Source: Mytilus edulis
Taxonomy: Eukaryota > Mollusca > Bivalvia > Mytilida > Mytilidae
DNA: 64,000 bases
Reading direction: 5' to 3'
Assembly: GCF_963676685.1 (NCBI RefSeq)
Contig: NC_092348.1
Location: forward strand, 29,859,386 to 29,923,385
Below, in pieces: positions 47,048 through 59,974 of the stretch. The translations under genes were made by a program, and so were the position numbers. The notes below the pieces were generated by a model that searched no databases, was not told where the DNA came from, and saw only the letters and a program-made list of their open reading frames with translations. Positions within the stretch are counted from its first letter, which is position 1, and each line of letters opens with the position of its first letter.

Positions 47048-47644
47048 GTCTTATTTTTATTACACCAAATTGAAGTTTTGCCTGAAACTGAGTGAATTGT
47101 ACGCAAGTGAAGCTCCTTATAATATCGAATAAGCAATGCAATCAAAGTTCCCAAATATAGATCTACAGTTGCTGCTAGAACAGTAAGTAATGCTTTAAAT
47201 TGTTACCGCAGTATTTTTTCCTAATAGCGCAACTGCAATCAGGAGTAACACTTAAAATGACTAAGCAGATATCATATGCCCTTGCAGTACACTTTTATGA
47301 AAAGGAAAAATATTGTATGTAAAATTGCTCCCGTGATGCGAATTGATTTTTTTTTCTTTCGGTGAAATGATCGTTTATGAGATGATAAACTTTTTTTTCT
47401 CTCGCAATTATGAAAATTCTTACAGTAACGGTACTCGGGTTGACAAAACATCAAGTTTCACTTAATTGAATGTTTCAGCATGAAATCAGTTGAATTGCAC
47501 GGGATTTTCGATGAAAAGGCTGTCTATTTGATTATTTTTCCTTTGCGGTATTTGATCTACACAATTGCGCCTTACAAATGAAATGCGAACATTGTGATAA
47601 GTAGCTATAGATTCATGTAACCATTTAAGATCCCCATCTGTAAC

Positions 47645-47727
47645 AGTGTGGTGGCCGAGTGGTTAAGGCGTTGGACTTAAGTTCCAATGGACGTATGTCC
47701 GCGTGGGTTCGAACCCCACCCGCACTA
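47645..47727 (+). tRNA. tRNA-Leu(UAA), copy 16
   Basis: Identical to copy 1; spacer type A. Confidence 0.97.
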
Positions 47728-48324
47728 GTCTTATTTTTATTACACCAAATTGAAGTTTTGCCTGAAACTGAGTGAATTGTACGCAAGTGAAGCTCCTTAT
47801 AATATCGAATAAGCAATGCAATCAAAGTTCCCAAATATAGATCTACAGTTGCTGCTAGAACAGTAAGTAATGCTTTAAATTGTTACCGCAGTATTTTTTC
47901 CTAATAGCGCAACTGCAATCAGGAGTAACACTTAAAATGACTAAGCAGATATCATATGCCCTTGCAGTACACTTTTATGAAAAGGAAAAATATTGTATGT
48001 AAAATTGCTCCCGTGATGCGAATTGATTTTTTTTTCTTTCGGTGAAATGATCGTTTATGAGATGATAAACTTTTTTTTCTCTCGCAATTATGAAAATTCT
48101 TACAGTAACGGTACTCGGGTTGACAAAACATCAAGTTTCACTTAATTGAATGTTTCAGCATGAAATCAGTTGAATTGCACGGGATTTTCGATGAAAAGGC
48201 TGTCTATTTGATTATTTTTCCTTTGCGGTATTTGATCTACACAATTGCGCCTTACAAATGAAATGCGAACATTGTGATAAGTAGCTATAGATTCATGTAA
48301 CCATTTAAGATCCCCATCTGTAAC

Positions 48325-48407
48325 AGTGTGGTGGCCGAGTGGTTAAGGCGTTGGACTTAAGTTCCAATGGACGTATGTCCGCGTGGGTTCGAACCCCACC
48401 CGCACTA
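48325..48407 (+). tRNA. tRNA-Leu(UAA), copy 17
   Basis: Identical to copy 1; spacer type A. Confidence 0.97.
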
Positions 48408-49004
48408 GTCTTATTTTTATTACACCAAATTGAAGTTTTGCCTGAAACTGAGTGAATTGTACGCAAGTGAAGCTCCTTATAATATCGAATAAGCAATGCA
48501 ATCAAAGTTCCCAAATATAGATCTACAGTTGCTGCTAGAACAGTAAGTAATGCTTTAAATTGTTACCGCAGTATTTTTTCCTAATAGCGCAACTGCAATC
48601 AGGAGTAACACTTAAAATGACTAAGCAGATATCATATGCCCTTGCAGTACACTTTTATGAAAAGGAAAAATATTGTATGTAAAATTGCTCCCGTGATGCG
48701 AATTGATTTTTTTTTCTTTCGGTGAAATGATCGTTTATGAGATGATAAACTTTTTTTTCTCTCGCAATTATGAAAATTCTTACAGTAACGGTACTCGGGT
48801 TGACAAAACATCAAGTTTCACTTAATTGAATGTTTCAGCATGAAATCAGTTGAATTGCACGGGATTTTCGATGAAAAGGCTGTCTATTTGATTATTTTTC
48901 CTTTGCGGTATTTGATCTACACAATTGCGCCTTACAAATGAAATGCGAACATTGTGATAAGTAGCTATAGATTCATGTAACCATTTAAGATCCCCATCTG
49001 TAAC

Positions 49005-49087
49005 AGTGTGGTGGCCGAGTGGTTAAGGCGTTGGACTTAAGTTCCAATGGACGTATGTCCGCGTGGGTTCGAACCCCACCCGCACTA
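49005..49087 (+). tRNA. tRNA-Leu(UAA), copy 18
   Basis: Identical to copy 1; last unit of the uniform block; spacer type A. Confidence 0.97.
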
Positions 49088-49684
49088 GTCTTATTTTTAT
49101 TACACCAAATTGAAGTTTTGCCTGAAACTGAGTGAATTGTACGCAAGTGAAGCTCCTTATAATATCGAATAAGCAATGCAATCAAAGTTCCCAAATATAG
49201 ATCTACAGTTGCTGCTAGAACAGTAAGTAATGCTTTAAATTGTTACCGCAGTATTTTTTCCTAATAGCGCAACTGCAATCAGGAGTAACACTTAAAATGA
49301 CTAAGCAGATATCATATGCCCTTGCAGTACACTTTTATGAAAAGGAAAAATATTGTATGTAAAATTGCTCCCGTGATGCGAATTGATTTTTTTTTCTTTC
49401 GGTGAAATGATCGTTTATGAGATGATAAACTTTTTTTTCTCTCGCAATTATGAAAATTCTTACAGTAACGGTACTCGGGTTGACAAAACATCAAGTTTCA
49501 CTTAATTGAATGTTTCAGCATGAAATCAGTTGAATTGCACGGGATTTTCGATGAAAAGGCTGTCTATTTGATTATTTTTCCTTTGCGGTATTTGATCTAC
49601 ACAATTGCGCCTTACAAATGAAATGCGAACATTGTGATAAGTAGCTATAGATTCATGTAACCATTTAAGATCCCCATCTGTAAC

Positions 49685-49767
49685 AGTGTGGTGGCCGAGT
49701 GGTTAAGGCGTTGGACTTAAGTTCCAATGGACGTATGTCCGCGTGGGTTCGAACCCCACCCGCACTA
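49685..49767 (+). tRNA. tRNA-Leu(UAA), copy 19
   Basis: Gene identical to copy 1. First variant spacer, type B (CACTAAAAATG, T10, GAGATAAT; 681 bp). Confidence 0.97.
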
Positions 49768-50365
49768 GTCTTATTTTTATTACACCAAATTGAAGTTTTG
49801 CCTGAAACTGAGTGAATTGTACGCAAGTGAAGCTCCTTATAATATCGAATAAGCAATGCAATCAAAGTTCCCAAATATAGATCTACAGTTGCTGCTAGAA
49901 CAGTAAGTAATGCTTTAAATTGTTACCGCAGTATTTTTTCCTAATAGCGCAACTGCAATCAGGAGTAACACTAAAAATGACTAAGCAGATATCATATGCC
50001 CTTGCAGTACACTTTTATGAAAAGGAAAAATATTGTATGTAAAATTGCTCCCGTGATGCGAATTGATTTTTTTTTTCTTTCGGTGAAATGATCGTTTATG
50101 AGATAATAAACTTTTTTTTCTCTCGCAATTATGAAAATTCTTACAGTAACGGTACTCGGGTTGACAAAACATCAAGTTTCACTTAATTGAATGTTTCAGC
50201 ATGAAATCAGTTGAATTGCACGGGATTTTCGATGAAAAGGCTGTCTATTTGATTATTTTTCCTTTGCGGTATTTGATCTACACAATTGCGCCTTACAAAT
50301 GAAATGCGAACATTGTGATAAGTAGCTATAGATTCATGTAACCATTTAAGATCCCCATCTGTAAC

Positions 50366-50448
50366 AGTGTGGTGGCCGAGTGGTTAAGGCGTTGGACTTA
50401 AGTTCCAATGGACGTATGTCCGCGTGGGTTCGAACCCCACCCGCACTA
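50366..50448 (+). tRNA. tRNA-Leu(UAA), copy 20
   Basis: Gene identical to copy 1; spacer type C (CACTAAAAATG, T10, GAGATGAT; 681 bp). Confidence 0.97.
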
Positions 50449-51046
50449 GTCTTATTTTTATTACACCAAATTGAAGTTTTGCCTGAAACTGAGTGAATTG
50501 TACGCAAGTGAAGCTCCTTATAATATCGAATAAGCAATGCAATCAAAGTTCCCAAATATAGATCTACAGTTGCTGCTAGAACAGTAAGTAATGCTTTAAA
50601 TTGTTACCGCAGTATTTTTTCCTAATAGCGCAACTGCAATCAGGAGTAACACTAAAAATGACTAAGCAGATATCATATGCCCTTGCAGTACACTTTTATG
50701 AAAAGGAAAAATATTGTATGTAAAATTGCTCCCGTGATGCGAATTGATTTTTTTTTTCTTTCGGTGAAATGATCGTTTATGAGATGATAAACTTTTTTTT
50801 CTCTCGCAATTATGAAAATTCTTACAGTAACGGTACTCGGGTTGACAAAACATCAAGTTTCACTTAATTGAATGTTTCAGCATGAAATCAGTTGAATTGC
50901 ACGGGATTTTCGATGAAAAGGCTGTCTATTTGATTATTTTTCCTTTGCGGTATTTGATCTACACAATTGCGCCTTACAAATGAAATGCGAACATTGTGAT
51001 AAGTAGCTATAGATTCATGTAACCATTTAAGATCCCCATCTGTAAC

Positions 51047-51129
51047 AGTGTGGTGGCCGAGTGGTTAAGGCGTTGGACTTAAGTTCCAATGGACGTATGT
51101 CCGCGTGGGTTCGAACCCCACCCGCACTA
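51047..51129 (+). tRNA. tRNA-Leu(UAA), copy 21
   Basis: Gene identical to copy 1; spacer type A. Confidence 0.97.
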
Positions 51130-51726
51130 GTCTTATTTTTATTACACCAAATTGAAGTTTTGCCTGAAACTGAGTGAATTGTACGCAAGTGAAGCTCCTT
51201 ATAATATCGAATAAGCAATGCAATCAAAGTTCCCAAATATAGATCTACAGTTGCTGCTAGAACAGTAAGTAATGCTTTAAATTGTTACCGCAGTATTTTT
51301 TCCTAATAGCGCAACTGCAATCAGGAGTAACACTTAAAATGACTAAGCAGATATCATATGCCCTTGCAGTACACTTTTATGAAAAGGAAAAATATTGTAT
51401 GTAAAATTGCTCCCGTGATGCGAATTGATTTTTTTTTCTTTCGGTGAAATGATCGTTTATGAGATGATAAACTTTTTTTTCTCTCGCAATTATGAAAATT
51501 CTTACAGTAACGGTACTCGGGTTGACAAAACATCAAGTTTCACTTAATTGAATGTTTCAGCATGAAATCAGTTGAATTGCACGGGATTTTCGATGAAAAG
51601 GCTGTCTATTTGATTATTTTTCCTTTGCGGTATTTGATCTACACAATTGCGCCTTACAAATGAAATGCGAACATTGTGATAAGTAGCTATAGATTCATGT
51701 AACCATTTAAGATCCCCATCTGTAAC

Positions 51727-51809
51727 AGTGTGGTGGCCGAGTGGTTAAGGCGTTGGACTTAAGTTCCAATGGACGTATGTCCGCGTGGGTTCGAACCCCA
51801 CCCGCACTA
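51727..51809 (+). tRNA. tRNA-Leu(UAA), copy 22
   Basis: Gene identical to copy 1; spacer type B. Confidence 0.97.
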
Positions 51810-52407
51810 GTCTTATTTTTATTACACCAAATTGAAGTTTTGCCTGAAACTGAGTGAATTGTACGCAAGTGAAGCTCCTTATAATATCGAATAAGCAATG
51901 CAATCAAAGTTCCCAAATATAGATCTACAGTTGCTGCTAGAACAGTAAGTAATGCTTTAAATTGTTACCGCAGTATTTTTTCCTAATAGCGCAACTGCAA
52001 TCAGGAGTAACACTAAAAATGACTAAGCAGATATCATATGCCCTTGCAGTACACTTTTATGAAAAGGAAAAATATTGTATGTAAAATTGCTCCCGTGATG
52101 CGAATTGATTTTTTTTTTCTTTCGGTGAAATGATCGTTTATGAGATAATAAACTTTTTTTTCTCTCGCAATTATGAAAATTCTTACAGTAACGGTACTCG
52201 GGTTGACAAAACATCAAGTTTCACTTAATTGAATGTTTCAGCATGAAATCAGTTGAATTGCACGGGATTTTCGATGAAAAGGCTGTCTATTTGATTATTT
52301 TTCCTTTGCGGTATTTGATCTACACAATTGCGCCTTACAAATGAAATGCGAACATTGTGATAAGTAGCTATAGATTCATGTAACCATTTAAGATCCCCAT
52401 CTGTAAC

Positions 52408-52490
52408 AGTGTGGTGGCCGAGTGGTTAAGGCGTTGGACTTAAGTTCCAATGGACGTATGTCCGCGTGGGTTCGAACCCCACCCGCACTA
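52408..52490 (+). tRNA. tRNA-Leu(UAA), copy 23
   Basis: Gene identical to copy 1; spacer type C. Confidence 0.97.
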
Positions 52491-53088
52491 GTCTTATTTT
52501 TATTACACCAAATTGAAGTTTTGCCTGAAACTGAGTGAATTGTACGCAAGTGAAGCTCCTTATAATATCGAATAAGCAATGCAATCAAAGTTCCCAAATA
52601 TAGATCTACAGTTGCTGCTAGAACAGTAAGTAATGCTTTAAATTGTTACCGCAGTATTTTTTCCTAATAGCGCAACTGCAATCAGGAGTAACACTAAAAA
52701 TGACTAAGCAGATATCATATGCCCTTGCAGTACACTTTTATGAAAAGGAAAAATATTGTATGTAAAATTGCTCCCGTGATGCGAATTGATTTTTTTTTTC
52801 TTTCGGTGAAATGATCGTTTATGAGATGATAAACTTTTTTTTCTCTCGCAATTATGAAAATTCTTACAGTAACGGTACTCGGGTTGACAAAACATCAAGT
52901 TTCACTTAATTGAATGTTTCAGCATGAAATCAGTTGAATTGCACGGGATTTTCGATGAAAAGGCTGTCTATTTGATTATTTTTCCTTTGCGGTATTTGAT
53001 CTACACAATTGCGCCTTACAAATGAAATGCGAACATTGTGATAAGTAGCTATAGATTCATGTAACCATTTAAGATCCCCATCTGTAAC

Positions 53089-53171
53089 AGTGTGGTGGCC
53101 GAGTGGTTAAGGCGTTGGACTTAAGTTCCAATGGACGTATGTCCGCGTGGGTTCGAACCCCACCCGCACTA
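53089..53171 (+). tRNA. tRNA-Leu(UAA), copy 24
   Basis: Gene identical to copy 1; spacer type A. Confidence 0.97.
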
Positions 53172-53768
53172 GTCTTATTTTTATTACACCAAATTGAAGT
53201 TTTGCCTGAAACTGAGTGAATTGTACGCAAGTGAAGCTCCTTATAATATCGAATAAGCAATGCAATCAAAGTTCCCAAATATAGATCTACAGTTGCTGCT
53301 AGAACAGTAAGTAATGCTTTAAATTGTTACCGCAGTATTTTTTCCTAATAGCGCAACTGCAATCAGGAGTAACACTTAAAATGACTAAGCAGATATCATA
53401 TGCCCTTGCAGTACACTTTTATGAAAAGGAAAAATATTGTATGTAAAATTGCTCCCGTGATGCGAATTGATTTTTTTTTCTTTCGGTGAAATGATCGTTT
53501 ATGAGATGATAAACTTTTTTTTCTCTCGCAATTATGAAAATTCTTACAGTAACGGTACTCGGGTTGACAAAACATCAAGTTTCACTTAATTGAATGTTTC
53601 AGCATGAAATCAGTTGAATTGCACGGGATTTTCGATGAAAAGGCTGTCTATTTGATTATTTTTCCTTTGCGGTATTTGATCTACACAATTGCGCCTTACA
53701 AATGAAATGCGAACATTGTGATAAGTAGCTATAGATTCATGTAACCATTTAAGATCCCCATCTGTAAC

Positions 53769-53851
53769 AGTGTGGTGGCCGAGTGGTTAAGGCGTTGGAC
53801 TTAAGTTCCAATGGACGTATGTTTGCGTGGGTTCGAACCCCACCCGCACTA
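53769..53851 (+). tRNA. tRNA-Leu(UAA), copy 25, variable-arm variant
   Basis: CC at 53,823-53,824 is TT, so the variable stem is GGAC/GTTT; two G-U pairs replace two G-C pairs and the stem can still form. Promoter boxes unchanged. Spacer type A. Confidence 0.95.
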
Positions 53852-54448
53852 GTCTTATTTTTATTACACCAAATTGAAGTTTTGCCTGAAACTGAGTGAA
53901 TTGTACGCAAGTGAAGCTCCTTATAATATCGAATAAGCAATGCAATCAAAGTTCCCAAATATAGATCTACAGTTGCTGCTAGAACAGTAAGTAATGCTTT
54001 AAATTGTTACCGCAGTATTTTTTCCTAATAGCGCAACTGCAATCAGGAGTAACACTTAAAATGACTAAGCAGATATCATATGCCCTTGCAGTACACTTTT
54101 ATGAAAAGGAAAAATATTGTATGTAAAATTGCTCCCGTGATGCGAATTGATTTTTTTTTCTTTCGGTGAAATGATCGTTTATGAGATGATAAACTTTTTT
54201 TTCTCTCGCAATTATGAAAATTCTTACAGTAACGGTACTCGGGTTGACAAAACATCAAGTTTCACTTAATTGAATGTTTCAGCATGAAATCAGTTGAATT
54301 GCACGGGATTTTCGATGAAAAGGCTGTCTATTTGATTATTTTTCCTTTGCGGTATTTGATCTACACAATTGCGCCTTACAAATGAAATGCGAACATTGTG
54401 ATAAGTAGCTATAGATTCATGTAACCATTTAAGATCCCCATCTGTAAC

Positions 54449-54531
54449 AGTGTGGTGGCCGAGTGGTTAAGGCGTTGGACTTAAGTTCCAATGGACGTAT
54501 GTCCGCGTGGGTTCGAACCCCACCCGCACTA
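54449..54531 (+). tRNA. tRNA-Leu(UAA), copy 26
   Basis: Gene identical to copy 1; spacer type A. Confidence 0.97.
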
Positions 54532-55128
54532 GTCTTATTTTTATTACACCAAATTGAAGTTTTGCCTGAAACTGAGTGAATTGTACGCAAGTGAAGCTCC
54601 TTATAATATCGAATAAGCAATGCAATCAAAGTTCCCAAATATAGATCTACAGTTGCTGCTAGAACAGTAAGTAATGCTTTAAATTGTTACCGCAGTATTT
54701 TTTCCTAATAGCGCAACTGCAATCAGGAGTAACACTTAAAATGACTAAGCAGATATCATATGCCCTTGCAGTACACTTTTATGAAAAGGAAAAATATTGT
54801 ATGTAAAATTGCTCCCGTGATGCGAATTGATTTTTTTTTCTTTCGGTGAAATGATCGTTTATGAGATGATAAACTTTTTTTTCTCTCGCAATTATGAAAA
54901 TTCTTACAGTAACGGTACTCGGGTTGACAAAACATCAAGTTTCACTTAATTGAATGTTTCAGCATGAAATCAGTTGAATTGCACGGGATTTTCGATGAAA
55001 AGGCTGTCTATTTGATTATTTTTCCTTTGCGGTATTTGATCTACACAATTGCGCCTTACAAATGAAATGCGAACATTGTGATAAGTAGCTATAGATTCAT
55101 GTAACCATTTAAGATCCCCATCTGTAAC

Positions 55129-55211
55129 AGTGTGGTGGCCGAGTGGTTAAGGCGTTGGACTTAAGTTCCAATGGACGTATGTCCGCGTGGGTTCGAACCC
55201 CACCCGCACTA
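55129..55211 (+). tRNA. tRNA-Leu(UAA), copy 27
   Basis: Gene identical to copy 1; spacer type B. Confidence 0.97.
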
Positions 55212-55809
55212 GTCTTATTTTTATTACACCAAATTGAAGTTTTGCCTGAAACTGAGTGAATTGTACGCAAGTGAAGCTCCTTATAATATCGAATAAGCAA
55301 TGCAATCAAAGTTCCCAAATATAGATCTACAGTTGCTGCTAGAACAGTAAGTAATGCTTTAAATTGTTACCGCAGTATTTTTTCCTAATAGCGCAACTGC
55401 AATCAGGAGTAACACTAAAAATGACTAAGCAGATATCATATGCCCTTGCAGTACACTTTTATGAAAAGGAAAAATATTGTATGTAAAATTGCTCCCGTGA
55501 TGCGAATTGATTTTTTTTTTCTTTCGGTGAAATGATCGTTTATGAGATAATAAACTTTTTTTTCTCTCGCAATTATGAAAATTCTTACAGTAACGGTACT
55601 CGGGTTGACAAAACATCAAGTTTCACTTAATTGAATGTTTCAGCATGAAATCAGTTGAATTGCACGGGATTTTCGATGAAAAGGCTGTCTATTTGATTAT
55701 TTTTCCTTTGCGGTATTTGATCTACACAATTGCGCCTTACAAATGAAATGCGAACATTGTGATAAGTAGCTATAGATTCATGTAACCATTTAAGATCCCC
55801 ATCTGTAAC

Positions 55810-55892
55810 AGTGTGGTGGCCGAGTGGTTAAGGCGTTGGACTTAAGTTCCAATGGACGTATGTCCGCGTGGGTTCGAACCCCACCCGCACTA
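55810..55892 (+). tRNA. tRNA-Leu(UAA), copy 28
   Basis: Gene identical to copy 1; spacer type B with a private C-to-T change at 55,997. Confidence 0.97.
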
Positions 55893-56490
55893 GTCTTATT
55901 TTTATTACACCAAATTGAAGTTTTGCCTGAAACTGAGTGAATTGTACGCAAGTGAAGCTCCTTATAATATCGAATAAGCAATGCAATCAAAGTTCCTAAA
56001 TATAGATCTACAGTTGCTGCTAGAACAGTAAGTAATGCTTTAAATTGTTACCGCAGTATTTTTTCCTAATAGCGCAACTGCAATCAGGAGTAACACTAAA
56101 AATGACTAAGCAGATATCATATGCCCTTGCAGTACACTTTTATGAAAAGGAAAAATATTGTATGTAAAATTGCTCCCGTGATGCGAATTGATTTTTTTTT
56201 TCTTTCGGTGAAATGATCGTTTATGAGATAATAAACTTTTTTTTCTCTCGCAATTATGAAAATTCTTACAGTAACGGTACTCGGGTTGACAAAACATCAA
56301 GTTTCACTTAATTGAATGTTTCAGCATGAAATCAGTTGAATTGCACGGGATTTTCGATGAAAAGGCTGTCTATTTGATTATTTTTCCTTTGCGGTATTTG
56401 ATCTACACAATTGCGCCTTACAAATGAAATGCGAACATTGTGATAAGTAGCTATAGATTCATGTAACCATTTAAGATCCCCATCTGTAAC

Positions 56491-56573
56491 AGTGTGGTGG
56501 CCGAGTGGTTAAGGCGTTGGACTTAAGTTCCAATGGACGTATGTCCGCGTGGGTTCGAACCCCACCCGCACTA
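56491..56573 (+). tRNA. tRNA-Leu(UAA), copy 29
   Basis: Gene identical to copy 1; spacer type A. Confidence 0.97.
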
Positions 56574-57170
56574 GTCTTATTTTTATTACACCAAATTGAA
56601 GTTTTGCCTGAAACTGAGTGAATTGTACGCAAGTGAAGCTCCTTATAATATCGAATAAGCAATGCAATCAAAGTTCCCAAATATAGATCTACAGTTGCTG
56701 CTAGAACAGTAAGTAATGCTTTAAATTGTTACCGCAGTATTTTTTCCTAATAGCGCAACTGCAATCAGGAGTAACACTTAAAATGACTAAGCAGATATCA
56801 TATGCCCTTGCAGTACACTTTTATGAAAAGGAAAAATATTGTATGTAAAATTGCTCCCGTGATGCGAATTGATTTTTTTTTCTTTCGGTGAAATGATCGT
56901 TTATGAGATGATAAACTTTTTTTTCTCTCGCAATTATGAAAATTCTTACAGTAACGGTACTCGGGTTGACAAAACATCAAGTTTCACTTAATTGAATGTT
57001 TCAGCATGAAATCAGTTGAATTGCACGGGATTTTCGATGAAAAGGCTGTCTATTTGATTATTTTTCCTTTGCGGTATTTGATCTACACAATTGCGCCTTA
57101 CAAATGAAATGCGAACATTGTGATAAGTAGCTATAGATTCATGTAACCATTTAAGATCCCCATCTGTAAC

Positions 57171-57253
57171 AGTGTGGTGGCCGAGTGGTTAAGGCGTTGG
57201 ACTTAAGTTCCAATGGACGTATGTTTGCGTGGGTTCGAACCCCACCCGCACTA
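57171..57253 (+). tRNA. tRNA-Leu(UAA), copy 30, variable-arm variant
   Basis: Carries the same CC-to-TT change as copy 25 (57,225-57,226), exactly five units later. Spacer type A. Confidence 0.95.
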
Positions 57254-57850
57254 GTCTTATTTTTATTACACCAAATTGAAGTTTTGCCTGAAACTGAGTG
57301 AATTGTACGCAAGTGAAGCTCCTTATAATATCGAATAAGCAATGCAATCAAAGTTCCCAAATATAGATCTACAGTTGCTGCTAGAACAGTAAGTAATGCT
57401 TTAAATTGTTACCGCAGTATTTTTTCCTAATAGCGCAACTGCAATCAGGAGTAACACTTAAAATGACTAAGCAGATATCATATGCCCTTGCAGTACACTT
57501 TTATGAAAAGGAAAAATATTGTATGTAAAATTGCTCCCGTGATGCGAATTGATTTTTTTTTCTTTCGGTGAAATGATCGTTTATGAGATGATAAACTTTT
57601 TTTTCTCTCGCAATTATGAAAATTCTTACAGTAACGGTACTCGGGTTGACAAAACATCAAGTTTCACTTAATTGAATGTTTCAGCATGAAATCAGTTGAA
57701 TTGCACGGGATTTTCGATGAAAAGGCTGTCTATTTGATTATTTTTCCTTTGCGGTATTTGATCTACACAATTGCGCCTTACAAATGAAATGCGAACATTG
57801 TGATAAGTAGCTATAGATTCATGTAACCATTTAAGATCCCCATCTGTAAC

Positions 57851-57933
57851 AGTGTGGTGGCCGAGTGGTTAAGGCGTTGGACTTAAGTTCCAATGGACGT
57901 ATGTCCGCGTGGGTTCGAACCCCACCCGCACTA
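57851..57933 (+). tRNA. tRNA-Leu(UAA), copy 31
   Basis: Gene identical to copy 1; spacer type A. Confidence 0.97.
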
Positions 57934-58530
57934 GTCTTATTTTTATTACACCAAATTGAAGTTTTGCCTGAAACTGAGTGAATTGTACGCAAGTGAAGCT
58001 CCTTATAATATCGAATAAGCAATGCAATCAAAGTTCCCAAATATAGATCTACAGTTGCTGCTAGAACAGTAAGTAATGCTTTAAATTGTTACCGCAGTAT
58101 TTTTTCCTAATAGCGCAACTGCAATCAGGAGTAACACTTAAAATGACTAAGCAGATATCATATGCCCTTGCAGTACACTTTTATGAAAAGGAAAAATATT
58201 GTATGTAAAATTGCTCCCGTGATGCGAATTGATTTTTTTTTCTTTCGGTGAAATGATCGTTTATGAGATGATAAACTTTTTTTTCTCTCGCAATTATGAA
58301 AATTCTTACAGTAACGGTACTCGGGTTGACAAAACATCAAGTTTCACTTAATTGAATGTTTCAGCATGAAATCAGTTGAATTGCACGGGATTTTCGATGA
58401 AAAGGCTGTCTATTTGATTATTTTTCCTTTGCGGTATTTGATCTACACAATTGCGCCTTACAAATGAAATGCGAACATTGTGATAAGTAGCTATAGATTC
58501 ATGTAACCATTTAAGATCCCCATCTGTAAC

Positions 58531-58613
58531 AGTGTGGTGGCCGAGTGGTTAAGGCGTTGGACTTAAGTTCCAATGGACGTATGTCCGCGTGGGTTCGAAC
58601 CCCACCCGCACTA
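58531..58613 (+). tRNA. tRNA-Leu(UAA), copy 32
   Basis: Gene identical to copy 1; spacer type B. Confidence 0.97.
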
Positions 58614-59211
58614 GTCTTATTTTTATTACACCAAATTGAAGTTTTGCCTGAAACTGAGTGAATTGTACGCAAGTGAAGCTCCTTATAATATCGAATAAGC
58701 AATGCAATCAAAGTTCCCAAATATAGATCTACAGTTGCTGCTAGAACAGTAAGTAATGCTTTAAATTGTTACCGCAGTATTTTTTCCTAATAGCGCAACT
58801 GCAATCAGGAGTAACACTAAAAATGACTAAGCAGATATCATATGCCCTTGCAGTACACTTTTATGAAAAGGAAAAATATTGTATGTAAAATTGCTCCCGT
58901 GATGCGAATTGATTTTTTTTTTCTTTCGGTGAAATGATCGTTTATGAGATAATAAACTTTTTTTTCTCTCGCAATTATGAAAATTCTTACAGTAACGGTA
59001 CTCGGGTTGACAAAACATCAAGTTTCACTTAATTGAATGTTTCAGCATGAAATCAGTTGAATTGCACGGGATTTTCGATGAAAAGGCTGTCTATTTGATT
59101 ATTTTTCCTTTGCGGTATTTGATCTACACAATTGCGCCTTACAAATGAAATGCGAACATTGTGATAAGTAGCTATAGATTCATGTAACCATTTAAGATCC
59201 CCATCTGTAAC

Positions 59212-59294
59212 AGTGTGGTGGCCGAGTGGTTAAGGCGTTGGACTTAAGTTCCAATGGACGTATGTCCGCGTGGGTTCGAACCCCACCCGCACTA
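59212..59294 (+). tRNA. tRNA-Leu(UAA), copy 33
   Basis: Gene identical to copy 1; spacer type D (T9, GAGATAAT) with CATTTAAAATG. Confidence 0.97.
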
Positions 59295-59891
59295 GTCTTA
59301 TTTTTATTACACCAAATTGAAGTTTTGCCTGAAACTGAGTGAATTGTACGCAAGTGAAGCTCCTTATAATATCGAATAAGCAATGCAATCAAAGTTCCCA
59401 AATATAGATCTACAGTTGCTGCTAGAACAGTAAGTAATGCTTTAAATTGTTACCGCAGTATTTTTTCCTAATAGCGCAACTGCAATCAGGAGTAACATTT
59501 AAAATGACTAAGCAGATATCATATGCCCTTGCAGTACACTTTTATGAAAAGGAAAAATATTGTATGTAAAATTGCTCCCGTGATGCGAATTGATTTTTTT
59601 TTCTTTCGGTGAAATGATCGTTTATGAGATAATAAACTTTTTTTTCTCTCGCAATTATGAAAATTCTTACAGTAACGGTACTCGGGTTGACAAAACATCA
59701 AGTTTCACTTAATTGAATGTTTCAGCATGAAATCAGTTGAATTGCACGGGATTTTCGATGAAAAGGCTGTCTATTTGATTATTTTTCCTTTGCGGTATTT
59801 GATCTACACAATTGCGCCTTACAAATGAAATGCGAACATTGTGATAAGTAGCTATAGATTCATGTAACCATTTAAGATCCCCATCTGTAAC

Positions 59892-59974
59892 AGTGTGGCG
59901 GCCGAGTGGTTAAGGCGTTGGACTTAAGTTCCAATGGACGTATGTCCGCGTGGGTTCGAACCCCACCCGCACTA
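59892..59974 (+). tRNA. tRNA-Leu(UAA), copy 34, C8 variant
   Basis: Position 8 (59,899) is C where U8 is nearly universal in tRNAs; this is also the first base of the A box. The U8-A14 tertiary pair and promoter strength may both suffer. Spacer type D. Confidence 0.93.
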
